Below the pieces are notes generated by a model. That model made no database searches. It was given only the letters and a program-made list of their open reading frames with translations, and was not told where the DNA came from. This document shows, one piece after another, positions 1 to 6,798 of a stretch of DNA of 19,816 bases. The stretch's first letter is position 1. Every line of letters starts with the position of its first letter. The stretch comes from CAZJHX01 sp964545715. Lineage in GTDB: Bacteria > Myxococcota_A > UBA9042 > GCA-2863065. Location: NCBI GenBank assembly GCA_964545715.1, contig CAZJHX010000182.1:1-19816 (forward strand). Reading direction: 5' to 3'. The translations under genes were made by a program, and so were the position numbers.

Positions 1-132
1 CAGGGCAAGCTGCAGGCCTATGACTGCACGGTCGGCAAGCCGCCTCACTGCGGGTGGGATCAGGACTTCTATAACTGCGAGCAGGAGAGCAGAGAGGACC
101 CGTCCGGCAAGGCGCCCAAGGCCTGCCCCTGA
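1..132 (+). CDS. C-terminal end of a Cys-containing protein (partial, 5' missing)
   Basis: Frame 1 is open from the window edge to a TGA at 130-132 and gives 43 residues ending in KACP. The fragment has five cysteines, including the motif CGWDQDFYNCEQE, and resembles the Cys-rich tails of exported proteins elsewhere in the window. The next gene is convergent and its stop lies only 4 bp away, which supports this being a genuine gene end. No family can be named from so short a piece. An unrelated frame (20-337) also stays open here, but it runs into the antisense of the ion channel and has no homology cues. Confidence 0.6.
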   Translation, partial: QGKLQAYDCTVGKPPHCGWDQDFYNCEQESREDPSGKAPKACP

Positions 133-136
133 CCTC

Positions 137-1012
137 TCAATGGTGCTCCATGGCGCCGCCACAGTGTTTGCAGAACTTGGCGTCCGGCGCGTGACCTTCC
201 CCGGTGCAATCGGGACAGGACTGAGTCGTGGTCTTCGGTGCCAGCTGGGCTACAAACTCCGCGGCCGTGATGCCGGGCGGCACCGCGATGATCGCATAGC
301 CCATCAGCATGATGACCGCCGCGATGAACTGCCCTGACGCGGTCTGCGGCGCGATGTCGCCGTACCCCACCGTGGTCAGCGTGACGATGGCCCAATAGAT
401 GGCGCGCGGGATGCTGTCGAAGCCGGCCTCGGCGCCCTCGACCAGGTACATGGTCGAGCCCATGATGATGACGAGCGTGATCACAAAGCCCATGAAGACG
501 GCGATTTTGCGCATGCTGTTGCTGAGCGCCCGCACAAGCCCCTCGGTCTCGCCGACAAATTGATGCAGCCCGAAGAGCCGGAAAAAACGCAGGACGCGCA
601 GGACGCGGACCACTGCCAGGGCCTGCGCGCCCCCCACGAACAAGCTGAGCCACGTCGGGATCACCGCCGCCAGGTCGACCAGCCCGAAAAAGCTGAGCGC
701 GTACCCCATCGGCCGGCGCACGACCGCCAGGCGGACGATGTACTCGATGGTGAAGATGATGGTCACAGTCCACTCGATGAACTGCAGGGTGCCGCCGTAC
801 TCCGCCCGGTAGCTTGGGACGGACTCCAAGCTGACGACGACCACGCTCAGCACGATCAGCCACAAGAGCGCGACGTCGAAGGCCTTGCCGGCCCGATCAT
901 CGGCTTCGAAGATGATCTCGTGAAGTCTTGCGCGCAGCGGCCCGACGTCGCCGTCCCGCACTGGGGTTTTGAAGACGCGCGAGACGCGGTCTTTGCGATT
1001 GGAGTCGGACAC
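137..1012 (-). CDS. Voltage-gated potassium channel with C-terminal zinc ribbon
   Basis: Six-transmembrane ion channel of 291 aa. S1 lies near residues 47-63, S2 near 79-98, S3 near 110-126 and S5 near 168-190. S4 carries Arg every third residue (R136, R139, R142, R145). The pore has the K+ selectivity filter TTVGYGD (213-219), and S6 follows at about 227-250. The cytoplasmic tail ends in a CPDC...CKHC zinc ribbon (C266, C269, C281, C284), which is not part of the core Kv fold and may be regulatory. The frame stays open to a TTG at 1021, but that TTG begins inside a good -10 box (TTGAGC-17-TACACT). The GTG at 1012, 8 nt downstream of the box, is therefore the preferred start. The gene is convergent with the fragment at 1-132. 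Function is certain at family level; the gating trigger is not known. Confidence 0.93.
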   Translation of the reverse strand: MSDSNRKDRVSRVFKTPVRDGDVGPLRARLHEIIFEADDRAGKAFDVALLWLIVLSVVVVSLESVPSYRAEYGGTLQFIEWTVTIIFTIEYIVRLAVVRRPMGYALSFFGLVDLAAVIPTWLSLFVGGAQALAVVRVLRVLRFFRLFGLHQFVGETEGLVRALSNSMRKIAVFMGFVITLVIIMGSTMYLVEGAEAGFDSIPRAIYWAIVTLTTVGYGDIAPQTASGQFIAAVIMLMGYAIIAVPPGITAAEFVAQLAPKTTTQSCPDCTGEGHAPDAKFCKHCGGAMEHH

Positions 1013-1020
1013 CGCGCCCA

Positions 1021-1049
1021 AGTGTAGCTTGCTATACTCCGCGGCTCAA
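1021..1049 (-). promoter_or_regulatory. Sigma-70-type promoter of the potassium channel gene
   Basis: On the minus strand, TTGAGC (1049-1044) is followed by a 17-bp spacer and TACACT (1026-1021). The spacing is ideal. The first transcribed base is expected around 1015-1012, which coincides with the GTG start, so the message is probably leaderless. No Shine-Dalgarno is visible. Confidence 0.5.
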
Positions 1050-1072
1050 AATGAGAGGGGTGCCGCGTGGTA

Positions 1073-1091
1073 GGAGGCGTGCACAGCCTCC
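1073..1091 (-). terminator. Possible 3' stem-loop after the three-lipoprotein operon
   Basis: GGAGGC and GCCTCC form a perfect 6-bp stem around a 7-nt loop, 16 bases downstream of the stop codon at 1108. It lies before the channel promoter and so is well placed to separate the two units. There is no T-tract directly after it, so it is at best a weak intrinsic terminator or a stem that stabilises the 3' end. Confidence 0.3.
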
Positions 1092-1107
1092 CAGCCGTCC
1101 ACCTGGC

Positions 1108-2154
1108 CTACTCGCAGGTCTCGAGGGGCACGTTGCAGGTCTGGCCCGCGGGGCAGTCGTCGGTCTTTTGACACGGCGTATGACCGGCCACGGCGACGTC
1201 CTCCGGCTCCCGCGGCAGGCTCACGAGAAGCTCCACACAGCCGGCGCCGGTGTCGACAGAGTCGAGGGTTTGGCGCCGCAGCGTGCCGTTTGGAAAGCCC
1301 GAGACCCCGGCCCCCAGCAGCTGGTCGATCAGCGCAGCCGGCACCGCGCCCGAGCCCGTGTCGGCAAAGGTGCACAGCAGCGCCACGGGCGAGTTGCCGT
1401 GCTGGTCGATGACGAGCCGCGCGCCGATCTCGGTTCCCGCGTCCGCCGCTCCCGCCGACCACTCCAGCACGAGATCCTGGCCGGCAACAATCGACCAGGT
1501 CTGGGTTTTCAGCTCCAGCGGCGCGCCACCTCGCCCCACCAGCGACAGCGCGCCTGCAAAGCCGGCGGTCGTGGTCGCTGTGATCTTGGCGCCCTCGTCA
1601 AACGGTGGGTGCGGCAGCCCGGTTGCAAAGTAGGTGTTGCTGCCCTCCACGGGCTCCATGGAGACCTCTGCCAGCAGGCCGTTCACGGTCACCGTGCCGA
1701 TGTCCTGCGGCTCGGGGAAGTCGATGCACTGCCCATCAAAGTCGCACGTGAACCCGGGCTGGCACGGCGGGTTGCAGAAGGGGTTGTTACGGCGCAGCAG
1801 CCGGCAGTCTCCGGCCTCGCCGATCGGCTCCAAAATGGTCGCCGGGATCACGCCGTCGGCCACCTCGGCCTGCACAAACGAGAACTGCGCTCCTGACTCC
1901 ACCACGATGGCGCCCAGCCGCGTCTCCAGCGAGCACGGGCCCCGGGGCTCGGGATCGGTCGGTGGGTCGCCCGTGTCCGACGTGTCCGACGTGTCCACTG
2001 GGTCGCCCGTGTCCGGCTCCGTCGTCGTGTCCAGCCCCGTGTCAGTGGTGGCGGTGTCGGTACCGGCGTCGGGCGGGTCGGCCGTGTCCGGGGCGGGTTC
2101 GTCGCTCGAGCAGGCGAGCAGCAGCCCACATGCGGCTATCAGCGTCCGCTTCAT
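1108..2154 (-). CDS. Cys-containing lipoprotein of unknown function with Asp/Thr-rich linker
   Basis: Protein of 348 aa. The signal peptide ends in the lipobox LLLAC (C15). Residues 20-72 form a low-complexity D/T/P linker that would hold the folded part away from the membrane. The segment RRNNPFCNPPC (121-131), followed by a C-x5-C-x5-C pattern and then TVTVNGL, recalls a recurrent myxobacterial protein style of unknown function; I cannot name a family. The rest (150-320) looks beta-rich, and the C-terminus carries a second Cys knot, C-x5-DCPAGQTC-x6-C. A strong Shine-Dalgarno (GGAGGAG, 2167-2161) sits 6 nt before the ATG inside the end of the upstream gene. The gap to that gene is 3 bp, so this is the last gene of a three-lipoprotein operon. 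It is probably a surface protein; the substrate or partner is unknown. Confidence 0.85.
   Translation of the reverse strand: MKRTLIAACGLLLACSSDEPAPDTADPPDAGTDTATTDTGLDTTTEPDTGDPVDTSDTSDTGDPPTDPEPRGPCSLETRLGAIVVESGAQFSFVQAEVADGVIPATILEPIGEAGDCRLLRRNNPFCNPPCQPGFTCDFDGQCIDFPEPQDIGTVTVNGLLAEVSMEPVEGSNTYFATGLPHPPFDEGAKITATTTAGFAGALSLVGRGGAPLELKTQTWSIVAGQDLVLEWSAGAADAGTEIGARLVIDQHGNSPVALLCTFADTGSGAVPAALIDQLLGAGVSGFPNGTLRRQTLDSVDTGAGCVELLVSLPREPEDVAVAGHTPCQKTDDCPAGQTCNVPLETCE
1939..2097 (-). repeat. Low-complexity Asp/Thr/Pro linker-coding repeat
   Basis: The DNA encoding residues 20-72 of the 348-aa lipoprotein. On the plus strand it contains direct 9-bp repeats (GTGTCCGAC at 1973 and 1982, then a variant at 1991). 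Such short in-frame repeats can change length by slippage without breaking the frame. Confidence 0.6.
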
Positions 2155-2157
2155 CGC

Positions 2158-3705
2158 CTACTCCTCCAGCGGCAGCACGTCGGTCACCTGCTTGCCGGGC
2201 ACGCCGACCTTCAGGCCGAACAGCCGCCCCTCGTCACGGTCCGCCACATACAGTGTGGTGTGGTCCCAGCCACCGACCAGCGGTCCCCAGTGCATGTTGG
2301 GGATCCAGTAGCTGTCCAGCTCCACTGCCAGCTTGACGTCGGTGCCGTCGGGGCTGACCCGATAGATCACCCCGGTGGTGTACTCGGTCACGTAGACAAA
2401 GCCGCAGGCGTCCGCGTTGATCCCGTCCAGCCCGTCCTGGCCCTGCACGCTGCCGCCAAAGCCCACCTCGCACTCCAGCGTACCGTCGTTGTCCGCGCAG
2501 TGCCCCTCGCCCGGATAGCCCAGCTGCAGCAGGACACAGCCCTGGCCGGTGAACTTGCCCTCGCACGAGGACGTCAGGTCACCGCCGACATCGCAGAAGA
2601 CGACGGTGCCGACCTCGATGCAGGTGCCGCCGAAGATCGTGCCGTGCGTCCCGAGCAGGCACGGATCGCCCGCCGCCGATGCCGAGCAGGCGGCCACATA
2701 CGGATCAGGCGCATCGGGCACCGCCACACACGTGCCGTCCTCCAGGCAGCCGCCGGACGCGCCGTTCTCCGTGATGCAGGATGAGCCGGCGTCGGCGCCC
2801 TCGCACGGACCGGGCGGCGCGGGCAGCGAGACGCCGCTGGTGGCGTGCAGAATCGGGGGCGACCAGCCTCCCTCGGCCGTGCGCTCCAGCCGATGCACCG
2901 TCCCGCAACCGAAGCTGCCGACGTAGACGCGGTCGTAGCCCGGGCCGAACGTCACGCCGTTGGGGTTGCACATGCCGCTCGCCAGCGTTTCAAAGTCGCC
3001 GGTCACGCCGTCGATCTTGCGCAAGCGTCCGCCGCTCTGCTCAGCGAGAAAAACAAAGTCCGACTTGTCGACGTCCAGCCCGTTGGGATAGCTCAGCCCC
3101 GACAGCAGCGTGCTCTTTGCGCCCGCCGGCGAGAATCGCCACAGCGCATTGCTGCTGACGCTGGCCACGACCAGCGCGCCGTCCGACAAGAACGCCATTC
3201 CAGCGGTCTCGCCCACGTTGGGCACCCACAGCTCCTGGGGGCCGTCCAGCGTCTTGCGGATCAGGTTGCCCCCCGCGTTTCCGACAAACACGCCGTCGGC
3301 GCTGAAGGCAAAGTCTTCGCCCTTGGCAAAGCCGGTGAGCGTCTCCACCTCCAGCGGCGGCTCCAGCAGATCGGTGTCGCAGTCCCACGGCGGCACGGGC
3401 GGGTCGGGGGGCCCGGCATCCTCTTCGATGTCCTGGGTGTCCTCGGTATCGGGCACGTCCGGTACGTCCTCGGGCGGCACGTCGGGCACATCGGGTACGT
3501 CAGGGGGCTCCGGCACGTCCGGCACATCCGGCGCCACGTCCTCCGGCGGCTCCACATCGACGACATCGGCTGCGTCCATGACGACCACGTCTTCGGTGTC
3601 CACGACCTGGGTGTCCTGCTGCGGCTTCTGCGTCAGCGCCGGCGTGTCGTCATCGCCACAACCCAGCGCCAGGACAAGCAGCGCGCTGATCCCCCAACGA
3701 ACCAT
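2158..3705 (-). CDS. SMP-30/NHL-like beta-propeller lipoprotein with inserted Cys-rich modules
   Basis: Protein of 515 aa. The signal peptide ends in the lipobox LALGC (C16) and is followed by a long D-V-P repeat linker (about 31-100). Propeller blades occupy 120-290 and 425-510, with phrases typical of SMP-30/gluconolactonase-like and NHL proteins (YPNGLDV, NPNGVTFGPG, DGINADACGFVYVTEY). Between them, residues 301-412 form three tandem four-Cys modules that interrupt the propeller. The frame stays open far upstream (to 4224), but that part overlaps the previous gene. I start at the ATG at 3705, which shares one base with the previous stop (TGATG) and has GGGG about 5 nt upstream; an ATG at 3717 is a possible alternative. 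No catalytic activity can be assigned; a binding or lactonase-like role is possible. Confidence 0.82.
   Translation of the reverse strand: MVRWGISALLVLALGCGDDDTPALTQKPQQDTQVVDTEDVVVMDAADVVDVEPPEDVAPDVPDVPEPPDVPDVPDVPPEDVPDVPDTEDTQDIEEDAGPPDPPVPPWDCDTDLLEPPLEVETLTGFAKGEDFAFSADGVFVGNAGGNLIRKTLDGPQELWVPNVGETAGMAFLSDGALVVASVSSNALWRFSPAGAKSTLLSGLSYPNGLDVDKSDFVFLAEQSGGRLRKIDGVTGDFETLASGMCNPNGVTFGPGYDRVYVGSFGCGTVHRLERTAEGGWSPPILHATSGVSLPAPPGPCEGADAGSSCITENGASGGCLEDGTCVAVPDAPDPYVAACSASAAGDPCLLGTHGTIFGGTCIEVGTVVFCDVGGDLTSSCEGKFTGQGCVLLQLGYPGEGHCADNDGTLECEVGFGGSVQGQDGLDGINADACGFVYVTEYTTGVIYRVSPDGTDVKLAVELDSYWIPNMHWGPLVGGWDHTTLYVADRDEGRLFGLKVGVPGKQVTDVLPLEE
3406..3615 (-). repeat. Asp-Val-Pro repeat linker-coding DNA
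   Basis: The DNA encoding residues 31-100 of the propeller lipoprotein, rich in repeated DVPDVP units. It shows as many variants of GGCACGTC and GGTACGTC on the plus strand. The acidic, Pro-rich stretch should be extended and disordered, and may bind divalent cations. Confidence 0.65.
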
Positions 3706-5792
3706 CAAAGCCCCCATCCCGGATGGGGCCGGGCCTGCTTGACGAACAGCGCGGGAGGCTCCCCGGGCTCGCCGTCGAATTTGAACTCTACGTCCATCGC
3801 GTAGAAGCGGGTCGGCTCGTCCACCGGCGGGCCGTAGGTCGGCCCCCAGAAGCGGTGGATCGCGTCCAGCGCCGCTCCGAGCTCGTAGGTCTGGTCCAGG
3901 GTCAGCACGGTCTCGCCCTCGCCCACCAGATTGGAGTGCGAGATGAAGATCACCGGCTGACCCGGCTGATGAAACTGGTAGACGAACTGGTCCGTCGTGA
4001 TGCCCGGCTGTGGAAACACCACCGACTCCTCGCCCTTCTGCACGTTGACGTAAAAGCCCGGCTCCAAGCCGCTCGTGTCGAAGATGTTGGCTGTCAGCGC
4101 CACGCCGTTGGCCTCTTCGTCGGGGAACGAGCGATGCACCAGCAGCGCCATGCCGACCGCCTCGTGGTCGATGCTGCGGTACTGCCGCTCTTCGAAGGCG
4201 CCGAACCGCCAGATGCTGGCCCACACCTTGCGGATTGCGTCGGCCACCGGGCGCTCCGGATCGGCGGGGTCGCCCGTCTTAGACGTGTACAGGCCGGCGC
4301 CGGTGAAGCCGTCCAGGTCCTCCGCGTTTGTGCTGGACCGAAAGCGCATCCGCACGCCGGGATAGTCCGCATCAAGCTTGGCGTGCACGGCGTCCAAAAA
4401 CGCCGGATCGATGGGCGCCGCCGCGATGTTCTCACGCAGCAGCTTGAGCTGAGCGCGCCGATACGTGGTGTCGCTTTTGAAGATCTCGTCCGCCAGCAGC
4501 GCCGTCACCTGCGCGTCCAGGTTGTTGGCCTCCATATGGGCCCGATACCAGTGCACCGGGATGGCAAACGCCTTGGGATGCGGCACCGCCTCGCCCATGT
4601 ACGTGAAGCCGGCGTAGTGGCTGGCCTTGCCGCCGTAGGCCGGGATCGCCTTGTCCAGCGCCGCCCGCATCGCGGCTCCGTCCGGCGGGTCGTCCAGCGT
4701 CGGGGCGGTCTCCAGCGCCAGCAGCTGCGTGATGTCGCGCAGCTCGGTGGTCTCCACGTCCAGCGTGGGCACCCCCAGCGGTGCGGGCTTGTTCTGCTGC
4801 CACCACTGCTCGGCCTCGTCAGCGCTGACGCCCTTGATGGACCAGTCAAACGGGCCGACATCCAGGGTCACCCACTGCCCGTCCAGCGTGCGTAGCTCCT
4901 CGTTTTCAAACGCGCCCACCAAAACCATGTTGGGTGTGCCCCGGTTCTGCGACAGCACGTTGATGTGCGAGAGCGGCGTCTGATGTTGCGCTGTGATGAT
5001 GCCCGCGACAACGCCGATGTCGTTGGGCACGTGATCCAGCACCACGATGTCGCGGAAGTGGACCTCACCCTCATGCAGCTCCTCGGCGGTCAAAAAGCGC
5101 AGCCGCCCGGTCGTGATGCCCAGGTTGGCGGGCTGATAGGTGATGGACGCGAAGAGCTCCGCGGTCGAGATGACCGGCACGTCGTCGGGCAGTCCGGCAG
5201 CGACCGAGGCCACGGCTTCGGAGGTGGGGTGAAAGACCAGGTGCGACCCGAACCAGGCCGAGTCGCGCAGCGCCTTGAACGCGACGGTGATCTGCTCGGT
5301 CGAGGCCGTGTCGTAGGGCGCGATCTCGTACGCCCACACGTTGGGCTCGGTGTACCAGGTCACCGCGCCCAGCAAGAAGCGCCGGCTGGGGCTCTGATAT
5401 TGCGTCGTGTTGAAGTCGGCCAGCGCGGGCACGGGCGGCAGACCCTGAGCGATGGAGAGGTGCGCGGACGCAAACTCCCAGTGGATTTTGTACGTCTTGG
5501 AGTTCTGCCAGTGCACGCTGTCGGACTGCATGCGGTCGATGACCGTCTTGACCGAGCGGGCGCCGGAGATCTGCGCGCTCAGCGGCTCGGACGCCAGCCG
5601 CTGAAAATCGTCCAAACAGCCGATCGCGCTCAGAAACGGGACATCGTCCGCCGGGTGCACGCACAGCGCCGGATCGTCCACCGGGCCATCGATGACGGGC
5701 GGAGAGGCCGCGGCTGGGGGATCCTCCGAACCACACCCCATGCCCCCGATCGCGAGCACAAAGATGGAAAACGATATGGCGACCCGGAGCAT
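3705..5792 (-). CDS. PEP-synthase/glucan-water-dikinase-like phosphotransfer lipoprotein
   Basis: Protein of 695 aa with two dikinase modules. A swivelling phosphohistidine domain comes first: ITAQHQTPLSHINVLSQNRG (266-285) with candidate catalytic H276. The PPDK/PEP-synthase ATP-binding domain follows: GGKASH (387-392), RFRSSTNAEDLDGFTGAGLY (483-502), and the terminal QARP signature (686-689) close to the stop. This order (His domain before ATP domain, no PEP-binding barrel) matches alpha-glucan water dikinase rather than PEP synthase. The N-terminus MLRVAISFSIFVLAIGGMGC looks like a lipoprotein signal, with a non-canonical lipobox (GMGC). The frame is open to 6119, but that part overlaps the divergent gene, so I start at the ATG at 5792. 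First gene of the lipoprotein operon. How an exported dikinase would obtain ATP is unclear. Confidence 0.82.
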   Translation of the reverse strand: MLRVAISFSIFVLAIGGMGCGSEDPPAAASPPVIDGPVDDPALCVHPADDVPFLSAIGCLDDFQRLASEPLSAQISGARSVKTVIDRMQSDSVHWQNSKTYKIHWEFASAHLSIAQGLPPVPALADFNTTQYQSPSRRFLLGAVTWYTEPNVWAYEIAPYDTASTEQITVAFKALRDSAWFGSHLVFHPTSEAVASVAAGLPDDVPVISTAELFASITYQPANLGITTGRLRFLTAEELHEGEVHFRDIVVLDHVPNDIGVVAGIITAQHQTPLSHINVLSQNRGTPNMVLVGAFENEELRTLDGQWVTLDVGPFDWSIKGVSADEAEQWWQQNKPAPLGVPTLDVETTELRDITQLLALETAPTLDDPPDGAAMRAALDKAIPAYGGKASHYAGFTYMGEAVPHPKAFAIPVHWYRAHMEANNLDAQVTALLADEIFKSDTTYRRAQLKLLRENIAAAPIDPAFLDAVHAKLDADYPGVRMRFRSSTNAEDLDGFTGAGLYTSKTGDPADPERPVADAIRKVWASIWRFGAFEERQYRSIDHEAVGMALLVHRSFPDEEANGVALTANIFDTSGLEPGFYVNVQKGEESVVFPQPGITTDQFVYQFHQPGQPVIFISHSNLVGEGETVLTLDQTYELGAALDAIHRFWGPTYGPPVDEPTRFYAMDVEFKFDGEPGEPPALFVKQARPHPGWGL

Positions 5793-5801
5793 GCTGTGTA
5801 C

Positions 5802-5808
5802 TACCTTA
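5802..5808. promoter_or_regulatory. Shared symmetric -10 element of a divergent promoter pair
   Basis: The heptamer TACCTTA reads TACCTT on the plus strand and TAAGGT on the minus strand, so it is TANNNT both ways. It lies 7 nt before the ATG at 5815 and 10 nt before the ATG at 5792. The -35 matches are weak on both sides (GCGACC at 5779-5784 for the plus strand; no clear one for the minus strand). The gap is only 22 bp, so there is no room for a leader of normal length. Confidence 0.4.
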
Positions 5809-5814
5809 CATGAC

Positions 5815-6798
5815 ATGCGGATTGTTACGCAGATCGCCTGCACCGTCTTGCTGGGCGCGTTGACCGTCGCGTGCTCCGACTCGGACGAGCCGACGGGGCC
5901 GCCCATCACCCCGGTCGAGGACGTGCCTCTGGTGCCCGATGTGGCGCCCGACGTCACCGACACCGGCCCCGAGATCGAGGAGGAGCCGGACACCGGGCCC
6001 ATCGTCTTTGATGAATGCCTGGTCGACAAGTGCCCCGAGGCGGTCGACAAATGCGAGGCTGAGCCCGCCTGCCCGCCGCTGGCCACGTGCTTCATGGGCT
6101 GCGTCTCCGGGGACGCCAAGTGCAGCCTGGCGTGTGCCGAGGGCGCTACCGACGCTCACAAGAAGGCCGCGGTGGACCTGATGAAGTGCTTCCGCGAGAT
6201 CTGCGACGTCGACACCGTCTGCGGGGACGAGCTGTGCGGCAAGGGCGAAGACGAGACGAGCTGTCCGTATGACTGCGCCACGCCGCCCACGTGTGAGGAG
6301 CACTGCGACGACCCGCTGACCGAGTTCCCGTGCGGCTGCACCCTGGAGTGTCTGAACGACGGCAGCTGCTGCAAGGGGTTCAAAGACTTCTGCTCGGACC
6401 TGATCCCCGATCCCACCTGCGAGGATCAGTGCGGCCCCCATCTGGTCGCGTGCGGGTGGGACGACGGGTGCAAGGACAACAACGACTGCTGTCCGGACTA
6501 TGACCTCTTCTGCGGCGAAGGCGTCTGTGAGGACGGCGAATGCACCGGCGACGAAGACATCGAGTCCTGCCCCCAGGACTGCGCGCCGCCAGGCCCGTAC
6601 GGCTGCCTGCTGCTGAACTGCGACACGGGGGCGTGCGCCGGCATCGAAGACTGTGAGGCGATCTTGACCTGCATCGCCGAGTGCCCGGACGCGGCCTGCG
6701 GCGAGGCGTGCGCTGCGACTGCCCCGGCGCCGGCCCTGCCGCTGCTCTTCGAGGCGCTGGAGTGCGCCCAGCTCTTCATGTGCTGGACCGCCATGTGA
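5815..6798 (+). CDS. Cys-rich lipoprotein with two somatomedin-B-like domains
   Basis: Protein of 327 aa. The signal peptide ends in LTVAC (C20), followed by a short acidic linker. Two segments have the somatomedin-B spacing with the diagnostic CC pair: C160-C193 (CEEHC...CGC...C...SCCKGFKDFC) and C202-C233 (CEDQC...C...C...DCCPDYDLFC). Each is bordered by a motif of the type CGxxxCxxxEDxxSCPxDC (about 136-154 and 238-256). The N-terminal (68-107) and C-terminal (264-299) Cys-rich segments resemble each other, giving a roughly mirrored layout. Somatomedin-B domains are best known from animal extracellular proteins, where they bind other proteins. I start at the ATG at 5815, 7 nt after the TACCTT box; an in-frame ATG at 5791 would overlap the divergent gene. 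The stop overlaps the next start by one base (TGATG). Confidence 0.83.
   Translation: MRIVTQIACTVLLGALTVACSDSDEPTGPPITPVEDVPLVPDVAPDVTDTGPEIEEEPDTGPIVFDECLVDKCPEAVDKCEAEPACPPLATCFMGCVSGDAKCSLACAEGATDAHKKAAVDLMKCFREICDVDTVCGDELCGKGEDETSCPYDCATPPTCEEHCDDPLTEFPCGCTLECLNDGSCCKGFKDFCSDLIPDPTCEDQCGPHLVACGWDDGCKDNNDCCPDYDLFCGEGVCEDGECTGDEDIESCPQDCAPPGPYGCLLLNCDTGACAGIEDCEAILTCIAECPDAACGEACAATAPAPALPLLFEALECAQLFMCWTAM

Noticed and set aside
1019..1021. TTG as start of the potassium channel
   Set aside because: Its first base is the last base of the TACACT -10 box, so it would not be in the transcript.
1027..1041. TATAGC/TATACT (1033-1038) as an alternative -10 box
   Set aside because: No -35 at the right distance on either strand, and no plus-strand gene follows; TTGAGC-17-TACACT is better.
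3420..3560. Short repeats resembling a CRISPR or tandem-repeat array
   Set aside because: Units are irregular, stay in frame and encode a D-V-P linker; there are no spacers of constant length.
3706..4224. N-terminal extension of the SMP-30-like protein
   Set aside because: Overlaps the dikinase gene in another frame, is Arg/Gly-rich, and would bury the clear signal peptide and lipobox at 3705.
5793..6119. N-terminal extension of the dikinase-like protein
   Set aside because: Antisense to the somatomedin-B lipoprotein and composed of Ser/Thr/Gly low-complexity residues; the hydrophobic signal begins at 5792.
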